Shown one piece after another: positions 25,524 to 33,870 of a DNA stretch of 64,000 nucleotides. The DNA lies in NCBI RefSeq assembly GCF_016908515.1, contig NZ_JAFBEA010000003.1, positions 248,001-312,000 of the forward strand, written 5' to 3'. Position numbers and translations under genes: made by a program. Source of the stretch: Virgibacillus halotolerans. GTDB taxonomy: Bacteria > Bacillota > Bacilli > Bacillales > Amphibacillaceae. Each line of letters opens with the position of its first letter. The first letter of the stretch is position 1. Below the pieces are notes generated by a model. That model saw only the letters and a list, made by a program, of their open reading frames with translations. It ran no database searches and had not been told where the DNA came from.

Positions 25524-26575
25524 TATTCTTCAACCGTAATATGTCCATTATTGCCATCTATCACTTCGCCAATAACATGTGCATCTACATTTTTACTTTT
25601 CAGTTCAGCGAGTAGTTTCTCTGCATCTGATTTTGCAACAGCCGCTAATAGGCCACCTGATGTGACGGCATCACATAATATCCATTGATCGTTCTGATTC
25701 ATCGTTTCATGATAGGTGACGTCTTGTTTCAAATAGTTAAAGTTATTCTTCGTACCACCTGGAACAGCTCCGTTTTCCGCAAGCTCTTTTACCCTCGACA
25801 TTACAGGTACTTGCCGGTTAAAAATACGAATTTCCACATCACTTCCTTTTGCCATCTCTGATGCATGTCCAAGTAAGCCAAATCCTGTCACATCTGTGCT
25901 TGCATGTACATCGTAACCATCCATTGTTTCTGCAGCAGTTTTGTTAAGGGTTGACATCACGTTTGTTACTTGGGAAATTTCTGACTCATTTAGTAAGCCT
26001 CTTTTGATGGAAGTTGTTAGGATTCCTACACCTATCGGCTTTGTTAAAATAAGTACATCACCGGGTTTTGCTCCACTGTTTGTGCGCACTTTATCGGGAT
26101 GAATCGTACCTGTAACAGCTAAGCCGAATTTTGGTTCTTTATCATCGATTGAATGACCTCCAACTAACGTCACATCGGCCTCCTTGAGTTTGTCACCTGC
26201 ACCACGCAGAATATCTGCAAGAATTTGCTTGTCCAGATCAGCGATGGGGAAAGCAACAATGTTGAGTGCGGTAATTGGTTTTCCGCCCATTGCATACACA
26301 TCGCTGATCGCATTTGCTGCAGCAATTTGACCAAATGAATACGGATCATCAACGATTGGTGTGAAGAAGTCCAGCGTTTGTACAATGGCTATATCGTCAC
26401 TTAATTTGTAAACACCTGCATCATCACTGGTGTCCAGACCAACTAATAAATTTGGATTATTAGCTGCGGGCGGTAGTGTTTGGAGTACCTGTCGTAAATC
26501 AGCTGGTCCGATTTTGCAGCCACATCCGCCTTTTGAAGATAAAGAGGTAAGTTTAATTGTTCCTGTGTTATTCAT
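25523..26575 (-). CDS. selD: Selenide, water dikinase (selenophosphate synthetase)
   Basis: A 350-residue enzyme that makes selenophosphate from selenide and ATP. The N-terminal catalytic motif is GGCGCKIG, with Cys18 (not selenocysteine) and Lys21 matching the essential pair of E. coli SelD. Further motifs: LVGLDTSDDAGVY, IVQTLDFFTPIVDDPY, GAKPGDVLILTKPIG and TDVTGFGLLGHASEM. It is followed by mnmH. No selA, selB or selenocysteine tRNA is seen in the window, so tRNA selenouridine is the likely use of the product here. Confidence 0.95.
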   Translation of the reverse strand: MNNTGTIKLTSLSSKGGCGCKIGPADLRQVLQTLPPAANNPNLLVGLDTSDDAGVYKLSDDIAIVQTLDFFTPIVDDPYSFGQIAAANAISDVYAMGGKPITALNIVAFPIADLDKQILADILRGAGDKLKEADVTLVGGHSIDDKEPKFGLAVTGTIHPDKVRTNSGAKPGDVLILTKPIGVGILTTSIKRGLLNESEISQVTNVMSTLNKTAAETMDGYDVHASTDVTGFGLLGHASEMAKGSDVEIRIFNRQVPVMSRVKELAENGAVPGGTKNNFNYLKQDVTYHETMNQNDQWILCDAVTSGGLLAAVAKSDAEKLLAELKSKNVDAHVIGEVIDGNNGHITVEE

Positions 26576-26661
26576 ATATCATCAACCTTTCTGTATTTTA
26601 ATCACCTATATAGATTTTAACACAATTCGCGTAGTGCTTGATACGTATCGGTTTTGAATTT

Positions 26662-26722
26662 GGGGTCAGTCCCCCACCACACTATTACTTTAGCACTTTA
26701 CCAGGATGGGGGACTGACCCCG
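26662..26722. repeat. Hairpin repeat (GGGGTCAGTCCCCCACC family), copy 1
   Basis: Arms GGGGTCAGTCCCCCA and TGGGGGACTGACCCC separated by about 30 bases. A related hairpin is at 31589-31650. Confidence 0.7.
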
Positions 26723-26732
26723 AAAAAAGATG

Positions 26733-26762
26733 TTGACTTTTCAAGTGTACTAACCGTATAAT
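26733..26762 (+). promoter_or_regulatory. SigA promoter of the GntR/ABC operon
   Basis: TTGACT, 18-nt spacer, perfect TATAAT. It is embedded in palindromic operators. Confidence 0.7.
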
Positions 26763-26774
26763 ACACTTGAAAAG
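26737..26774 (+). promoter_or_regulatory. Palindromic operator 1 (AGTGTA-N12-TACACT)
   Basis: Perfect 13-bp arms CTTTTCAAGTGTA and TACACTTGAAAAG, separated by 12 bases, covering the -35 to -10 region. The core AGTGTA...TACACT is like the known binding site of YtrA-type GntR regulators. Confidence 0.7.
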
Positions 26775-26789
26775 CGTATTATACGGTTA
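26751..26789 (+). promoter_or_regulatory. Overlapping inverted repeat over the -10
   Basis: Perfect 14-bp arms TAACCGTATAATAC and GTATTATACGGTTA with 11 bases between. It overlaps operator 1 and includes the -10 hexamer. Confidence 0.55.
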
Positions 26790-26812
26790 ATACACAAACT
26801 GTTATGCGAAAG

Positions 26813-26834
26813 GTGTATTAATCATCTAATACAC
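26813..26834 (+). promoter_or_regulatory. Palindromic operator 2
   Basis: Perfect 8-bp arms GTGTATTA and TAATACAC with six bases between, in the leader about 45 bases before the GntR start. Confidence 0.6.
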
Positions 26835-26878
26835 AAGTGGACCAAATACACACCTGAGAAGATATGGGAGCTGTTGCT

Positions 26879-27274
26879 ATGAAGATAAATTTTAATAAAA
26901 GAGATCCTGTGTATGTGCAGGTCGTTCGGCATTTTAAAGAAGAAATTGCAACAGGCATACTGGAGCCCGGACAGGAAATTCCATCACGAAGAGAATTGGC
27001 AGCCAAGTTAAAGATAAACCCGAACACTGCTCAACGGGCGTATAAGGAAATGGAGGAAGCAGGCTTGATTTATACGGAGGGAAATTTGCCAAGTAAAATA
27101 ACAAAGGACGAAGCAGTTCTAGGAGCTGTACGAGAAGCACTGATTTTACAGGCGGTTGACACCTTTATGACGACGATACGTCCGATCAATGTTCCGCTTG
27201 ATGAAGTCGTTGATTTGATTAAAGAAAAATACACAACAGAGACCAATGGAGAAGGGGGAGGTATGGGTGATTGA
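26879..27274 (+). CDS. GntR family regulator, YtrA type
   Basis: A 131-residue protein with an N-terminal winged helix (VYVQVVRHFKEEIATGIL, PSRRELAAKLKINPNTAQRA) and a short helical C-terminal part. This is the small YtrA subfamily, not the FadR type with ligand domain. The ATG giving MKINFNKRDP is used, with GGGAG about eight bases before it. It is first in an operon with an ABC transporter and probably represses it through the AGTGTA-type palindromes upstream. Confidence 0.9.
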   Translation: MKINFNKRDPVYVQVVRHFKEEIATGILEPGQEIPSRRELAAKLKINPNTAQRAYKEMEEAGLIYTEGNLPSKITKDEAVLGAVREALILQAVDTFMTTIRPINVPLDEVVDLIKEKYTTETNGEGGGMGD

Positions 27275-27956
27275 AGTAAAAAATATTTATAAAAAATTTG
27301 GGCGTAAAAAAGTGTTGAATGGTGTATCTTTCACCGCGGAAAAAGGAAAAATCACATGCCTTATTGGTGTGAATGGTGTAGGAAAAACAACGATCCTAAA
27401 CGCGATTATGAATTTGACACCAATCAATCATGGGGAAATTACGATGGGTGACGAAAAAATCAGTGATAGAAGTTTTGAAAAAATAACATTTATACCTGAT
27501 GCGATCACAATGATTCCGAGTATGACGATCGCAGAGTCGATGCAATTTATGCAAGATTTTTATGATAGCTGGAACCAGAAACGTGCGACAGAATTACTCG
27601 GGTTTTTTAAACTAAAAGAGACGGAGCAGATTTCCGATTTATCAAAAGGGAATACAGCCAAAGTAAATTTACTGCTGGGACTGGCATTGGATGTAGATTT
27701 TCTACTCATGGATGAGCCATTTTCCGGGATTGATATTTTCAGCCGAGAGCAAATTGCAGATGTTTTTTCCAGTCACTTAGTGGAAGATCGTGGTGTCATT
27801 ATTACAACACATGAAATTAATGATATTGAACATTTAATTGATAAAGTTATTCTGCTTGATGACGGGGTTGTTTTAAAAGCATTTAATGCAGAGGACGTTC
27901 GTGAAAACGAAGGGAAGTCTGTGGTAGATGTGATGAGAGAGGTGTACCAGGCATGA
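27267..27956 (+). CDS. ABC transporter ATP-binding protein (YtrB-like)
   Basis: A 229-residue ATPase. Walker A is GVNGVGKTT. The signature loop SDLSKGNTAKVNLLLGLALD diverges from LSGGQ, as in YtrB-like proteins. Walker B is FLLMDEPFSGID and the H-loop TTHEIND. The GTG start overlaps the stop of the regulator gene and sits after GGGGGAGG. The divergent signature (SKGN) may mean a weak or regulatory ATPase. Confidence 0.88.
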   Translation: MIEVKNIYKKFGRKKVLNGVSFTAEKGKITCLIGVNGVGKTTILNAIMNLTPINHGEITMGDEKISDRSFEKITFIPDAITMIPSMTIAESMQFMQDFYDSWNQKRATELLGFFKLKETEQISDLSKGNTAKVNLLLGLALDVDFLLMDEPFSGIDIFSREQIADVFSSHLVEDRGVIITTHEINDIEHLIDKVILLDDGVVLKAFNAEDVRENEGKSVVDVMREVYQA

Positions 27957-28789
27957 GTCGCTATCTTAAATTAGTAAACTTTGAACTAAGCCGTTTTATG
28001 AAGATTTATCTGGTGCTGATAGCGATTACTGTTATTTCGCAAATTACAGGCATCATTGTTAAATCCAAGGGTTATCTCAACGAGGTGCATCGAACGATTT
28101 ACGGTGATTCAATTTCAAAAGCACAGTATATTGAGGAATATGGCACGATCACTTTCATGGATTATGCAACGTCCAGCTTATGGTTTTTAGCACCAATTGC
28201 TTTATGTATTGCTGCGTTGATGTTTTATGTGTTTTTTATTTGGTATCGGGATTGGTTTGGGAAGAATACATTTATTTATCGTTTACTTCTATTGCCGAGC
28301 GCTAGATTGAATGTGCTTCTTGCAAAAGCGACAACGATTTTATTGCTGGTGTTTGGACTGGTTTCGATTCAATTAATCCTGTTACCAATAGAGAATAATA
28401 TTTTTAAATGGATCATTCCGCTCGATTTCAGAACAGATTTGCCTATTCATGAGATGCTCGAGCAGTCCCATGAATTGAGCGTCCTGATACCAAGAAGCTT
28501 TGTTGAATTTATTATTCATTATGGAATTGGGATCATGGCAGTTCTTGTTATCTTTACGGCAATTCTATTTGAACGTAGCTATCGTTTAAAAGGTATCTTG
28601 ATGGCAATTCTATTTGGATTGTTAGCCATCGTTATTTTCTTTTTACAGGACTTTGTAGAACTATTATTGCAAAAGAATTATTTGTATCCGATCGAGCATT
28701 TAGTTGTAAGGGGTATATTGGGCACCATTGTGATTGGTCTATCTATTTGGGTGAGTAATTTTCTACTGAATAAAAAAATAAATGTATAG
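27953..28789 (+). CDS. ABC transporter permease subunit
   Basis: A 278-residue membrane protein with six helices, beginning LKLVNFELSRFMKIYLVL, typical of the ABC-2-like permease partners of YtrB-type ATPases. A large loop between helices 1 and 2 (about 45 residues) precedes the LWFLAPIALCIAALMFYVFF pair. Start overlaps the ATPase stop (ATGA). Substrate unknown; regulation by the upstream GntR protein suggests response to cell-wall antibiotics, by analogy. Confidence 0.85.
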   Translation: MSRYLKLVNFELSRFMKIYLVLIAITVISQITGIIVKSKGYLNEVHRTIYGDSISKAQYIEEYGTITFMDYATSSLWFLAPIALCIAALMFYVFFIWYRDWFGKNTFIYRLLLLPSARLNVLLAKATTILLLVFGLVSIQLILLPIENNIFKWIIPLDFRTDLPIHEMLEQSHELSVLIPRSFVEFIIHYGIGIMAVLVIFTAILFERSYRLKGILMAILFGLLAIVIFFLQDFVELLLQKNYLYPIEHLVVRGILGTIVIGLSIWVSNFLLNKKINV

Positions 28790-28798
28790 AGGAGGGGG

Positions 28799-30016
28799 AT
28801 GGAAATGATGCGTTATTGGCGATTAATTTCTATTGTAGCGGTAATCGTAGTTGTAGTAAGTACATTTTATATACAGTCTGCTGTAGCTACGCATCAATAT
28901 CCTGCGTTTGCACTAGAGAAGCAGCGTGGTGATGAGAAAGAAGCGGAAGGCGTGACCCTGCATGGGGAATACGCAAAAGAGGCTCAGTATCATAGCTTGA
29001 ACATTACTACAGCTGGATCGAAAGATGATTTTGAAGGCACTTATTTTGAGCGTTTGGCGAGAGAAAACGCCCCCTCTCACATAAAAAAGCTAAGAAAGGA
29101 TTATAAAGCTTTTATGCGTGGAAAGGATATTGATATGGATGAATCAATGCTTTATGATGACAAAAGCTTGCTTGCTTATGTTGAATTGGAACCATTTGAT
29201 GAATTGGATAATAAGTATACATTTGATATTGATATCTTAGAAAAAGAATCAAAGAATAGAGAATCATTTAAAGTGACGCAGCATAACGACAAATATAGTT
29301 ATTTGGATGTAGCGGGTGTGTTTGTTAGTCATGGAGAAGTAATTGTATTTACACGGAATTATGCACGGAAGTCTGAGAATATGGAAATTCATGCATACTG
29401 GTTTAATATAGCTGATGGAAAATTAATGCATGAGGAACCAATCTTATCTATTGATGAAGAGGACGAACAAACCAATGCAAATATAAACCTGATCAACAGT
29501 AATGACGGAAAGGATAACAATCATTTTGTCCTTTTTCAGAAGGATCATTATGTCAATTATAATGACGAACAAATGGATTCTGAACCGTGGGAAACAGAAT
29601 TATTGGCTTACGATTTGGAGAGAAAAGAGTTGGAGAAGATTAAACTTCCCGAGGAGATAGATGGGATAACGAATACAGGGGTCATAAATCAGTCCAAATT
29701 GTACTTCGCAAATGAGACTGAGCATACCTTTGAGATTTTCAGCTATGATGTGGAAAATGAAAAAATGAAGAATATATATAAGATGAAAATTTCAAATGCA
29801 GTAGATCCGATTGAAGATCAGGGAATAACGTGGAATATAGATAATAATAAATTATATATGAGTAGTGTTTTAAGCGACAATATATCCCTTGCGGATCTAA
29901 AAATTGTGGATTTAGACTCGGGAGATACGCTTTATGAAGGAACTGTGGAAGCGAAAAGTCAGCAATCTTTAGCAGAGTTGGATGATTTTATTGTTTCGGG
30001 GATAAGTATTGAATAA
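28799..30016 (+). CDS. Membrane-anchored protein of unknown function, in the GntR/ABC operon
   Basis: A 405-residue protein with one N-terminal helix (LISIVAVIVVVVSTFYIQSA, residues ~8-27). The rest is an extracytoplasmic domain with many Asp, Glu and Lys residues. The C-terminal half shows repeated short beta-strand patterns that look like a propeller or WD-type fold (VFVSHGEVIVFTRNYAR, ELLAYDLERKELEKIKLP, FEIFSYDVENEKMKNIY), but no family was recognised. GAGGAGGGGG precedes the first ATG; a second ATG two codons on is possible. It is last in the operon, suggesting a helper of the ABC transporter. Confidence 0.7.
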   Translation: MEMMRYWRLISIVAVIVVVVSTFYIQSAVATHQYPAFALEKQRGDEKEAEGVTLHGEYAKEAQYHSLNITTAGSKDDFEGTYFERLARENAPSHIKKLRKDYKAFMRGKDIDMDESMLYDDKSLLAYVELEPFDELDNKYTFDIDILEKESKNRESFKVTQHNDKYSYLDVAGVFVSHGEVIVFTRNYARKSENMEIHAYWFNIADGKLMHEEPILSIDEEDEQTNANINLINSNDGKDNNHFVLFQKDHYVNYNDEQMDSEPWETELLAYDLERKELEKIKLPEEIDGITNTGVINQSKLYFANETEHTFEIFSYDVENEKMKNIYKMKISNAVDPIEDQGITWNIDNNKLYMSSVLSDNISLADLKIVDLDSGDTLYEGTVEAKSQQSLAELDDFIVSGISIE

Positions 30017-30051
30017 TGGAATTTTGGCTTAGTGTCTAGGATAAATGTCAG

Positions 30052-30094
30052 GGGACAAAGTGTCTGCCGTTTTTTAGAACGCAGACACTTTTAA
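30052..30094. terminator. Bidirectional terminator
   Basis: Perfect stem AAGTGTCTGC/GCAGACACTT between convergent genes, with a T run at both ends. Confidence 0.75.
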
Positions 30095-30095
30095 T

Positions 30096-30650
30096 TTAGC
30101 TATGTTGCAGCAGTATCGTTTGTAATCTTGTGCGAAGCGGAGAAGGTAATGACTTTTTCAAAGATCTAGTAATTAGATAGGGATGCTGAATCCCATATTT
30201 TTTCCAGTGGGCTTCAATTAAGTCTGCTTTATATTGTTTTCTAGGAATTAAGGTATACAAAATATACCAATCCTCCAGGGATGAAAGTGGAATATAAGTA
30301 TCATTGATATACGTGCTATCGGTTAAAGAAAGACGATCGAATTCCATTGTATATAATCCCTTTGGATGATGAATTTGGAAGCCCGCCATTACGTCAATAG
30401 AGGTCCTAGCGTGTGTGTATGTACGAAAATGTTTAGTGGCAAAGGGTTCTTTACTTATTGCCTTTTGCTCCGTGGTAATTATTGAAAATATATTTTCTGC
30501 TTGTTTGATATCACTTTCTACTATCAAAATGTCAATGTCGTTAACGGATTCAATGAGATGGTAACAGTCAAGTAGCTTCGATCCACCTAATCCCCAAAGA
30601 ATGTTAGCTTTATTCAATTCTGTGGCGATTTTTTCTAATGTGAAATTCAT
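30096..30650 (-). CDS. Nucleotidyltransferase-fold protein
   Basis: A 184-residue protein. ILWGLGGSKLLDCYHL followed by VNDIDILI is the GG(S)...DxD pattern of minimal nucleotidyltransferase folds. A later TSIDVMAGF could supply the third acidic residue. No toxin-antitoxin partner sits beside it. GGAGGATCTC precedes the ATG. Role not known; an AbiEii-like or aminoglycoside-type function is not supported by more than the fold. Confidence 0.7.
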   Translation of the reverse strand: MNFTLEKIATELNKANILWGLGGSKLLDCYHLIESVNDIDILIVESDIKQAENIFSIITTEQKAISKEPFATKHFRTYTHARTSIDVMAGFQIHHPKGLYTMEFDRLSLTDSTYINDTYIPLSSLEDWYILYTLIPRKQYKADLIEAHWKKYGIQHPYLITRSLKKSLPSPLRTRLQTILLQHS

Positions 30651-30732
30651 GAGATCCTCCGATCAATCGTAATTTCTGATAATCATTGATATTATTATAC
30701 TACAATTAATTGGTAAGGAGAGGTGGGAAAGC

Positions 30733-31194
30733 ATGAATGATTCTGTTGAAGCAATGTGGAAAGCATATGTAGAAACATTAAGTGAAAGTGATCGACCCAA
30801 GAAGTCATACACTTCCTGGCCATTTGGTGCGGATCGGGAGATGGCGGAAGAACTGGCTGCATTAGTAATAAGGGGTGAAAAAACAGCAACTTCCTCTTTA
30901 TATCTTTTCTATGATATAGAGAAAGAATCACTGCCTGAAGTTGGTGAATTCAACATCATAACGGATTGGGATGGGAAGGCAAAGGTTGTGACGAAAACAA
31001 TCGATGTAGAGGTGCTGTCTTTTCAGAAAGTTAGTGCAGATTTCGCAGCAAAAGAAGGAGAAGGCGACAAAAGTTTAGCGTATTGGAGAAACGTGCATAT
31101 TGCGTTCTTTACCAATGAACTAAAAGCACTGGATAAAAAATTCACGGAAGATATGCTTGTTGTTTGTGAAGTATTTAGAGTCGTTTATCCGTAA
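30733..31194 (+). CDS. ASCH domain protein
   Basis: A 153-residue protein of the YhfF type. Key stretches are SWPFGADREMAEELAALVIR, GEKTATSSLYLFY and VGEFNIITDWDGKAKVVTKT, then VSFQ-like strand LSFQKVSADFAAKEGEGDKS. ASCH domains are PUA-like and thought to bind RNA or nucleosides. GGAGAGGTGGGAAAGC precedes the ATG. Confidence 0.85.
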   Translation: MNDSVEAMWKAYVETLSESDRPKKSYTSWPFGADREMAEELAALVIRGEKTATSSLYLFYDIEKESLPEVGEFNIITDWDGKAKVVTKTIDVEVLSFQKVSADFAAKEGEGDKSLAYWRNVHIAFFTNELKALDKKFTEDMLVVCEVFRVVYP

Positions 31195-31200
31195 AAATGA

Positions 31201-31536
31201 TTATTCAAGTCTATTTTCATATATTTTATCGATCTTATCTTCTAAAAGTTGCATGTGAACGATACGGGCTTCGCGGATGTATTCCTTCCCATCAACAAAA
31301 AGCAGCAATACTGGAACTGTAAAAATGGAAAATTTGCCAGCAAGTTCCGGTACTTCTGTTACATCAATATGAGCCAAATGAATATCAGGGTAACGCATCA
31401 TTAACTCCTGTACCTGTGGGAGTAGACCATGACAAACACTACAATTTGGTCTGCTGATGTAGAGAAAAGCTAAAGGATGTTTGTCAATAAAACTTTCTAC
31501 CATGTTTAGTGATGTAAGTGTTTGAAAATCTCTCAT
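31201..31536 (-). CDS. Thioredoxin-like protein
   Basis: A 111-residue thioredoxin fold. The active site reads SRPNCSVCHGLLPQV, so the redox pair is CSVC in place of the usual CGPC. It has the cis-proline stretch FTVPVLLLFVDGKE. Length is typical of single-domain YtpP/YdbP-like thioredoxins. The partner is unknown. Confidence 0.88.
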   Translation of the reverse strand: MRDFQTLTSLNMVESFIDKHPLAFLYISRPNCSVCHGLLPQVQELMMRYPDIHLAHIDVTEVPELAGKFSIFTVPVLLLFVDGKEYIREARIVHMQLLEDKIDKIYENRLE

Positions 31537-31588
31537 GATATGTAGCCTCCAAAGTCTGTTTACTTTATCATAGCAGTAATTATGTTTT

Positions 31589-31650
31589 AGGGACAGTCCC
31601 CCACCTTATTAGCGCTTGATCGAATTAGCGTGGTGGGGGACCGTCCCCAT
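31589..31650. repeat. Hairpin repeat (GGGACAGTCCCCCACC family), copy 2
   Basis: Arms GGGACAGTCCCCCACC and GGTGGGGGACCGTCCCC with an inner TTAGCGC/GAATTAGCG part. It is right after the cotZ stop and may act as its terminator. Confidence 0.7.
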
Positions 31651-32186
31651 TATATGGGATCTAAACAGGTGATGGCGGAATAGTGATCTAGGTTGACGGT
31701 TAAGCAAATGCCACTAGCTTTAAAGCCTGTTATCGGATCGTCTGTTGGGAAAAACGGACATACTGTGCTCATTGTATCTTTTGGCGGAACTGAAGCACCA
31801 CATCCTTCTGAAATAGGAACCAATAATTCCAATCTTACGCAACAGTCACTGCCTTTCACAAAATTTTTGGCACGAAAGATTGGCGTTTCCACACAACCAA
31901 AAGCATTTTTTCCCTTTGAACCGGAAGTCTTATATACACCGCTTCCGATAAATGGCTCGCATGTTCCGCCACAATAAAGCATAAATGGAATGGTTGTATG
32001 AATAGGTCCGATGTTATTCCCCTTTTTCTGTGATAATAATTGGTGAATAGAACTATCACAGCCGGAAGAACAGCTATTTGCTCCCACTTTATTTTGCGCT
32101 TGCACAATACGTCTTACTATGTCGCACACACAATCATCAGCCTTTTTTCTTGGTTGGAAGTTATTTCCGCATTTATTAGTCCTCAT
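31650..32186 (-). CDS. cotZ: Spore crust/exosporium protein CotY/CotZ (ExsY) family
   Basis: A 178-residue cysteine-rich protein with about 14 Cys. Motifs are CVCDIVRRIVQAQ near the N-terminus, then TIPFMLYCGGTCEPF, FRAKNFVKGSDCCVRLELL and GICLTVNLDHYSAITCL at the end. These match the CotY/CotZ/ExsY family, which self-assembles by disulfides into the outermost spore layer. GGGGAGATTAT precedes the ATG. It lies next to a large sugar and glycosyltransferase cluster. Confidence 0.92.
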   Translation of the reverse strand: MRTNKCGNNFQPRKKADDCVCDIVRRIVQAQNKVGANSCSSGCDSSIHQLLSQKKGNNIGPIHTTIPFMLYCGGTCEPFIGSGVYKTSGSKGKNAFGCVETPIFRAKNFVKGSDCCVRLELLVPISEGCGASVPPKDTMSTVCPFFPTDDPITGFKASGICLTVNLDHYSAITCLDPI

Positions 32187-32505
32187 ATAATCTCCCCTTA
32201 TATTATTAAGTTCATGGTCCCTACTAATGTATGTAATGCTTTTATAAGAGCCTGTATAGAAGTCTACTTCTAGTAAAAATGAGTAAGCTGTCCCACTTTA
32301 ATAACAAAATGTGTCAATACCTCAGGGGATAAGCCGATTCCATTTGTTAGTAAATACATAAATATAATATATAAATCAATACAAGTCTTGTAAGGATTTT
32401 ACCCATGAATTTCCCCTTTATAGAGAGCCGACTGATCACCGGCTTTCTATTTAATTTAAAAGGTTGTTCAAAAGGTCCGGTTTGAACACGCACTTAAATG
32501 CAAGT

Positions 32506-32533
32506 GTATAAAAGTACTTTTAAACCATACATA
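32506..32533 (+). promoter_or_regulatory. Candidate SigE-type promoter before the first glycosyltransferase
   Basis: GTATAAA, 13-nt spacer, CATACATA, about 40 bases before the start. The -10 is close to the SigE consensus CATACA-T; the -35 fits 5 of 7. The 385-base gap it lies in (32187-32571) also holds a hairpin AGAGAGCCG/CGGCTTTCT at 32421-32452 and no other gene seen. Confidence 0.4.
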
Positions 32534-32571
32534 TATAATGTGAGAAAATATTGGAAGGAAAGGGGAGCATG

Positions 32572-33846
32572 ATGTTGAAAGATATAACCGCAATGCTTGT
32601 TCACTATTCCGATCAAGCGTTAATACATAAAGCGCTCATTTCTTTAAAAGTACTTGGTTCGAGGTTAAAATCCGTTATCGTTGTCCAAGAGGAAAGCAAC
32701 CCTATAAATATCGAAGGCCTTGACTGCGTTCAATTTATTCCAATTGAAAGTAATAATCTCGGGGAAACGTTGAATCATACGATCTATCAACTGACCAGTT
32801 CTTATGTTTTATTTCTGCAAGATACAGACTATCTTACACCTAAAATAAGTATCGAATCCCTCCAACTAACCGATCCCCAAACAGTTTTAGGGACACATTA
32901 TCATAATCGTAGCACGGTTATCGATCGTCCACTGCTCGTCCGCACCGCTTTTCTTAAAAAGGAGCCTTTTCTATCAAACCTTCATCTACCATTTAAGGAG
33001 GCTTTTTTTTCTGCTTGGCTTTCGAATATAGCGCCCTCTCTCAAACTATTTAAAGAAGGTTTAGTGAAACAAGCAAGGAAAAATAGTTCTACTCATACAA
33101 TAGAAAAGTTAAAAATGATAGAGAAATACCAACTGGAAAAAAATAAAACAGAGCAACCAACCATTGCTATTTTGATTGCAAATTTTAATATGGAAAAGTA
33201 TGTACAAATTGCCGTCACATCATGTCTTTTACAGCGTGAGCAAGTAGAACAAATACTTATTATGGACGATGGCTCAACAGATAAATCTTATCAACAACTG
33301 CAGCAATGGGCTGATGGGGAGCAAGTGAAAGTATTTAATAAAAGAAATGAAGGAAAAGCAAAGGCCTTAAACGATCTATTACCGCATGTGATGACCGACT
33401 TTATATTGGAGCTTGATGCCGACGATTGGCTGGATCCTGATGCCGTATATGTTATTAAACAGTATTTATCAACACTAAAGAAGGAGGTTGCGGTAATGTA
33501 CGGTAATCTTAGAAAATGGAAACAGTTAGAGGGGGACGTACACTTTAAAGGGGTTAATAAGGGTGTTGCGATTAACAGTAGAGCTGATTTACTGTCCTAT
33601 CGTTTTCCGCTTGGACCGAGAATATATCGTACTTCTTCATTAAAAAGGGAGGGGGGATTTCCGGTCGTTGCGTTTGAAAGTGGGAGACTTTATGAAGATG
33701 TGAGTGTGTTACATCGATTAATAAAGAAATCCAAGTTTTGTTATCACGATTTTACAGTTTATAATGTACGGGAACACAATGAGAGTATCACGAAAACAAG
33801 TAATGCAAAATGGAATGATTTCTTAAAGACGCTAAAAGACGACTAA
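32572..33846 (+). CDS. Family 2 glycosyltransferase (GT-A fold)
   Basis: A 424-residue protein. Residues 1-190 are a GT2-like N-terminal half without a clear DxD motif (DITAMLVHYSDQALIHKALI, YVLFLQDTDYL). From ~195 a complete GT2 domain follows: TIAILIANFNMEKYVQIAV, ILIMDDGSTDKSYQQL, and the DxD motif in LELDADDWLDPDAV. It ends near FYEDVSVLHRL-like LYEDVSVLHRLIKK. The ATG at 32572 follows AAGGGGAG with normal spacing. First gene of the glycan region on the plus strand, opposite cotZ. Confidence 0.85.
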   Translation: MLKDITAMLVHYSDQALIHKALISLKVLGSRLKSVIVVQEESNPINIEGLDCVQFIPIESNNLGETLNHTIYQLTSSYVLFLQDTDYLTPKISIESLQLTDPQTVLGTHYHNRSTVIDRPLLVRTAFLKKEPFLSNLHLPFKEAFFSAWLSNIAPSLKLFKEGLVKQARKNSSTHTIEKLKMIEKYQLEKNKTEQPTIAILIANFNMEKYVQIAVTSCLLQREQVEQILIMDDGSTDKSYQQLQQWADGEQVKVFNKRNEGKAKALNDLLPHVMTDFILELDADDWLDPDAVYVIKQYLSTLKKEVAVMYGNLRKWKQLEGDVHFKGVNKGVAINSRADLLSYRFPLGPRIYRTSSLKREGGFPVVAFESGRLYEDVSVLHRLIKKSKFCYHDFTVYNVREHNESITKTSNAKWNDFLKTLKDD

Positions 33847-33870
33847 GAAGAAGAGAACAATGGAACTATA

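Noticed and set aside
26761..26834. An attenuator-like RNA leader before the GntR gene
   Set aside because: The stems lie over the promoter rather than in the transcript and no T run follows; DNA operators explain them better.
32280..32334. 17-codon plus-strand frame in the cotZ-glycosyltransferase gap
   Set aside because: No ribosome-binding site and no conserved-looking sequence; chance frame.
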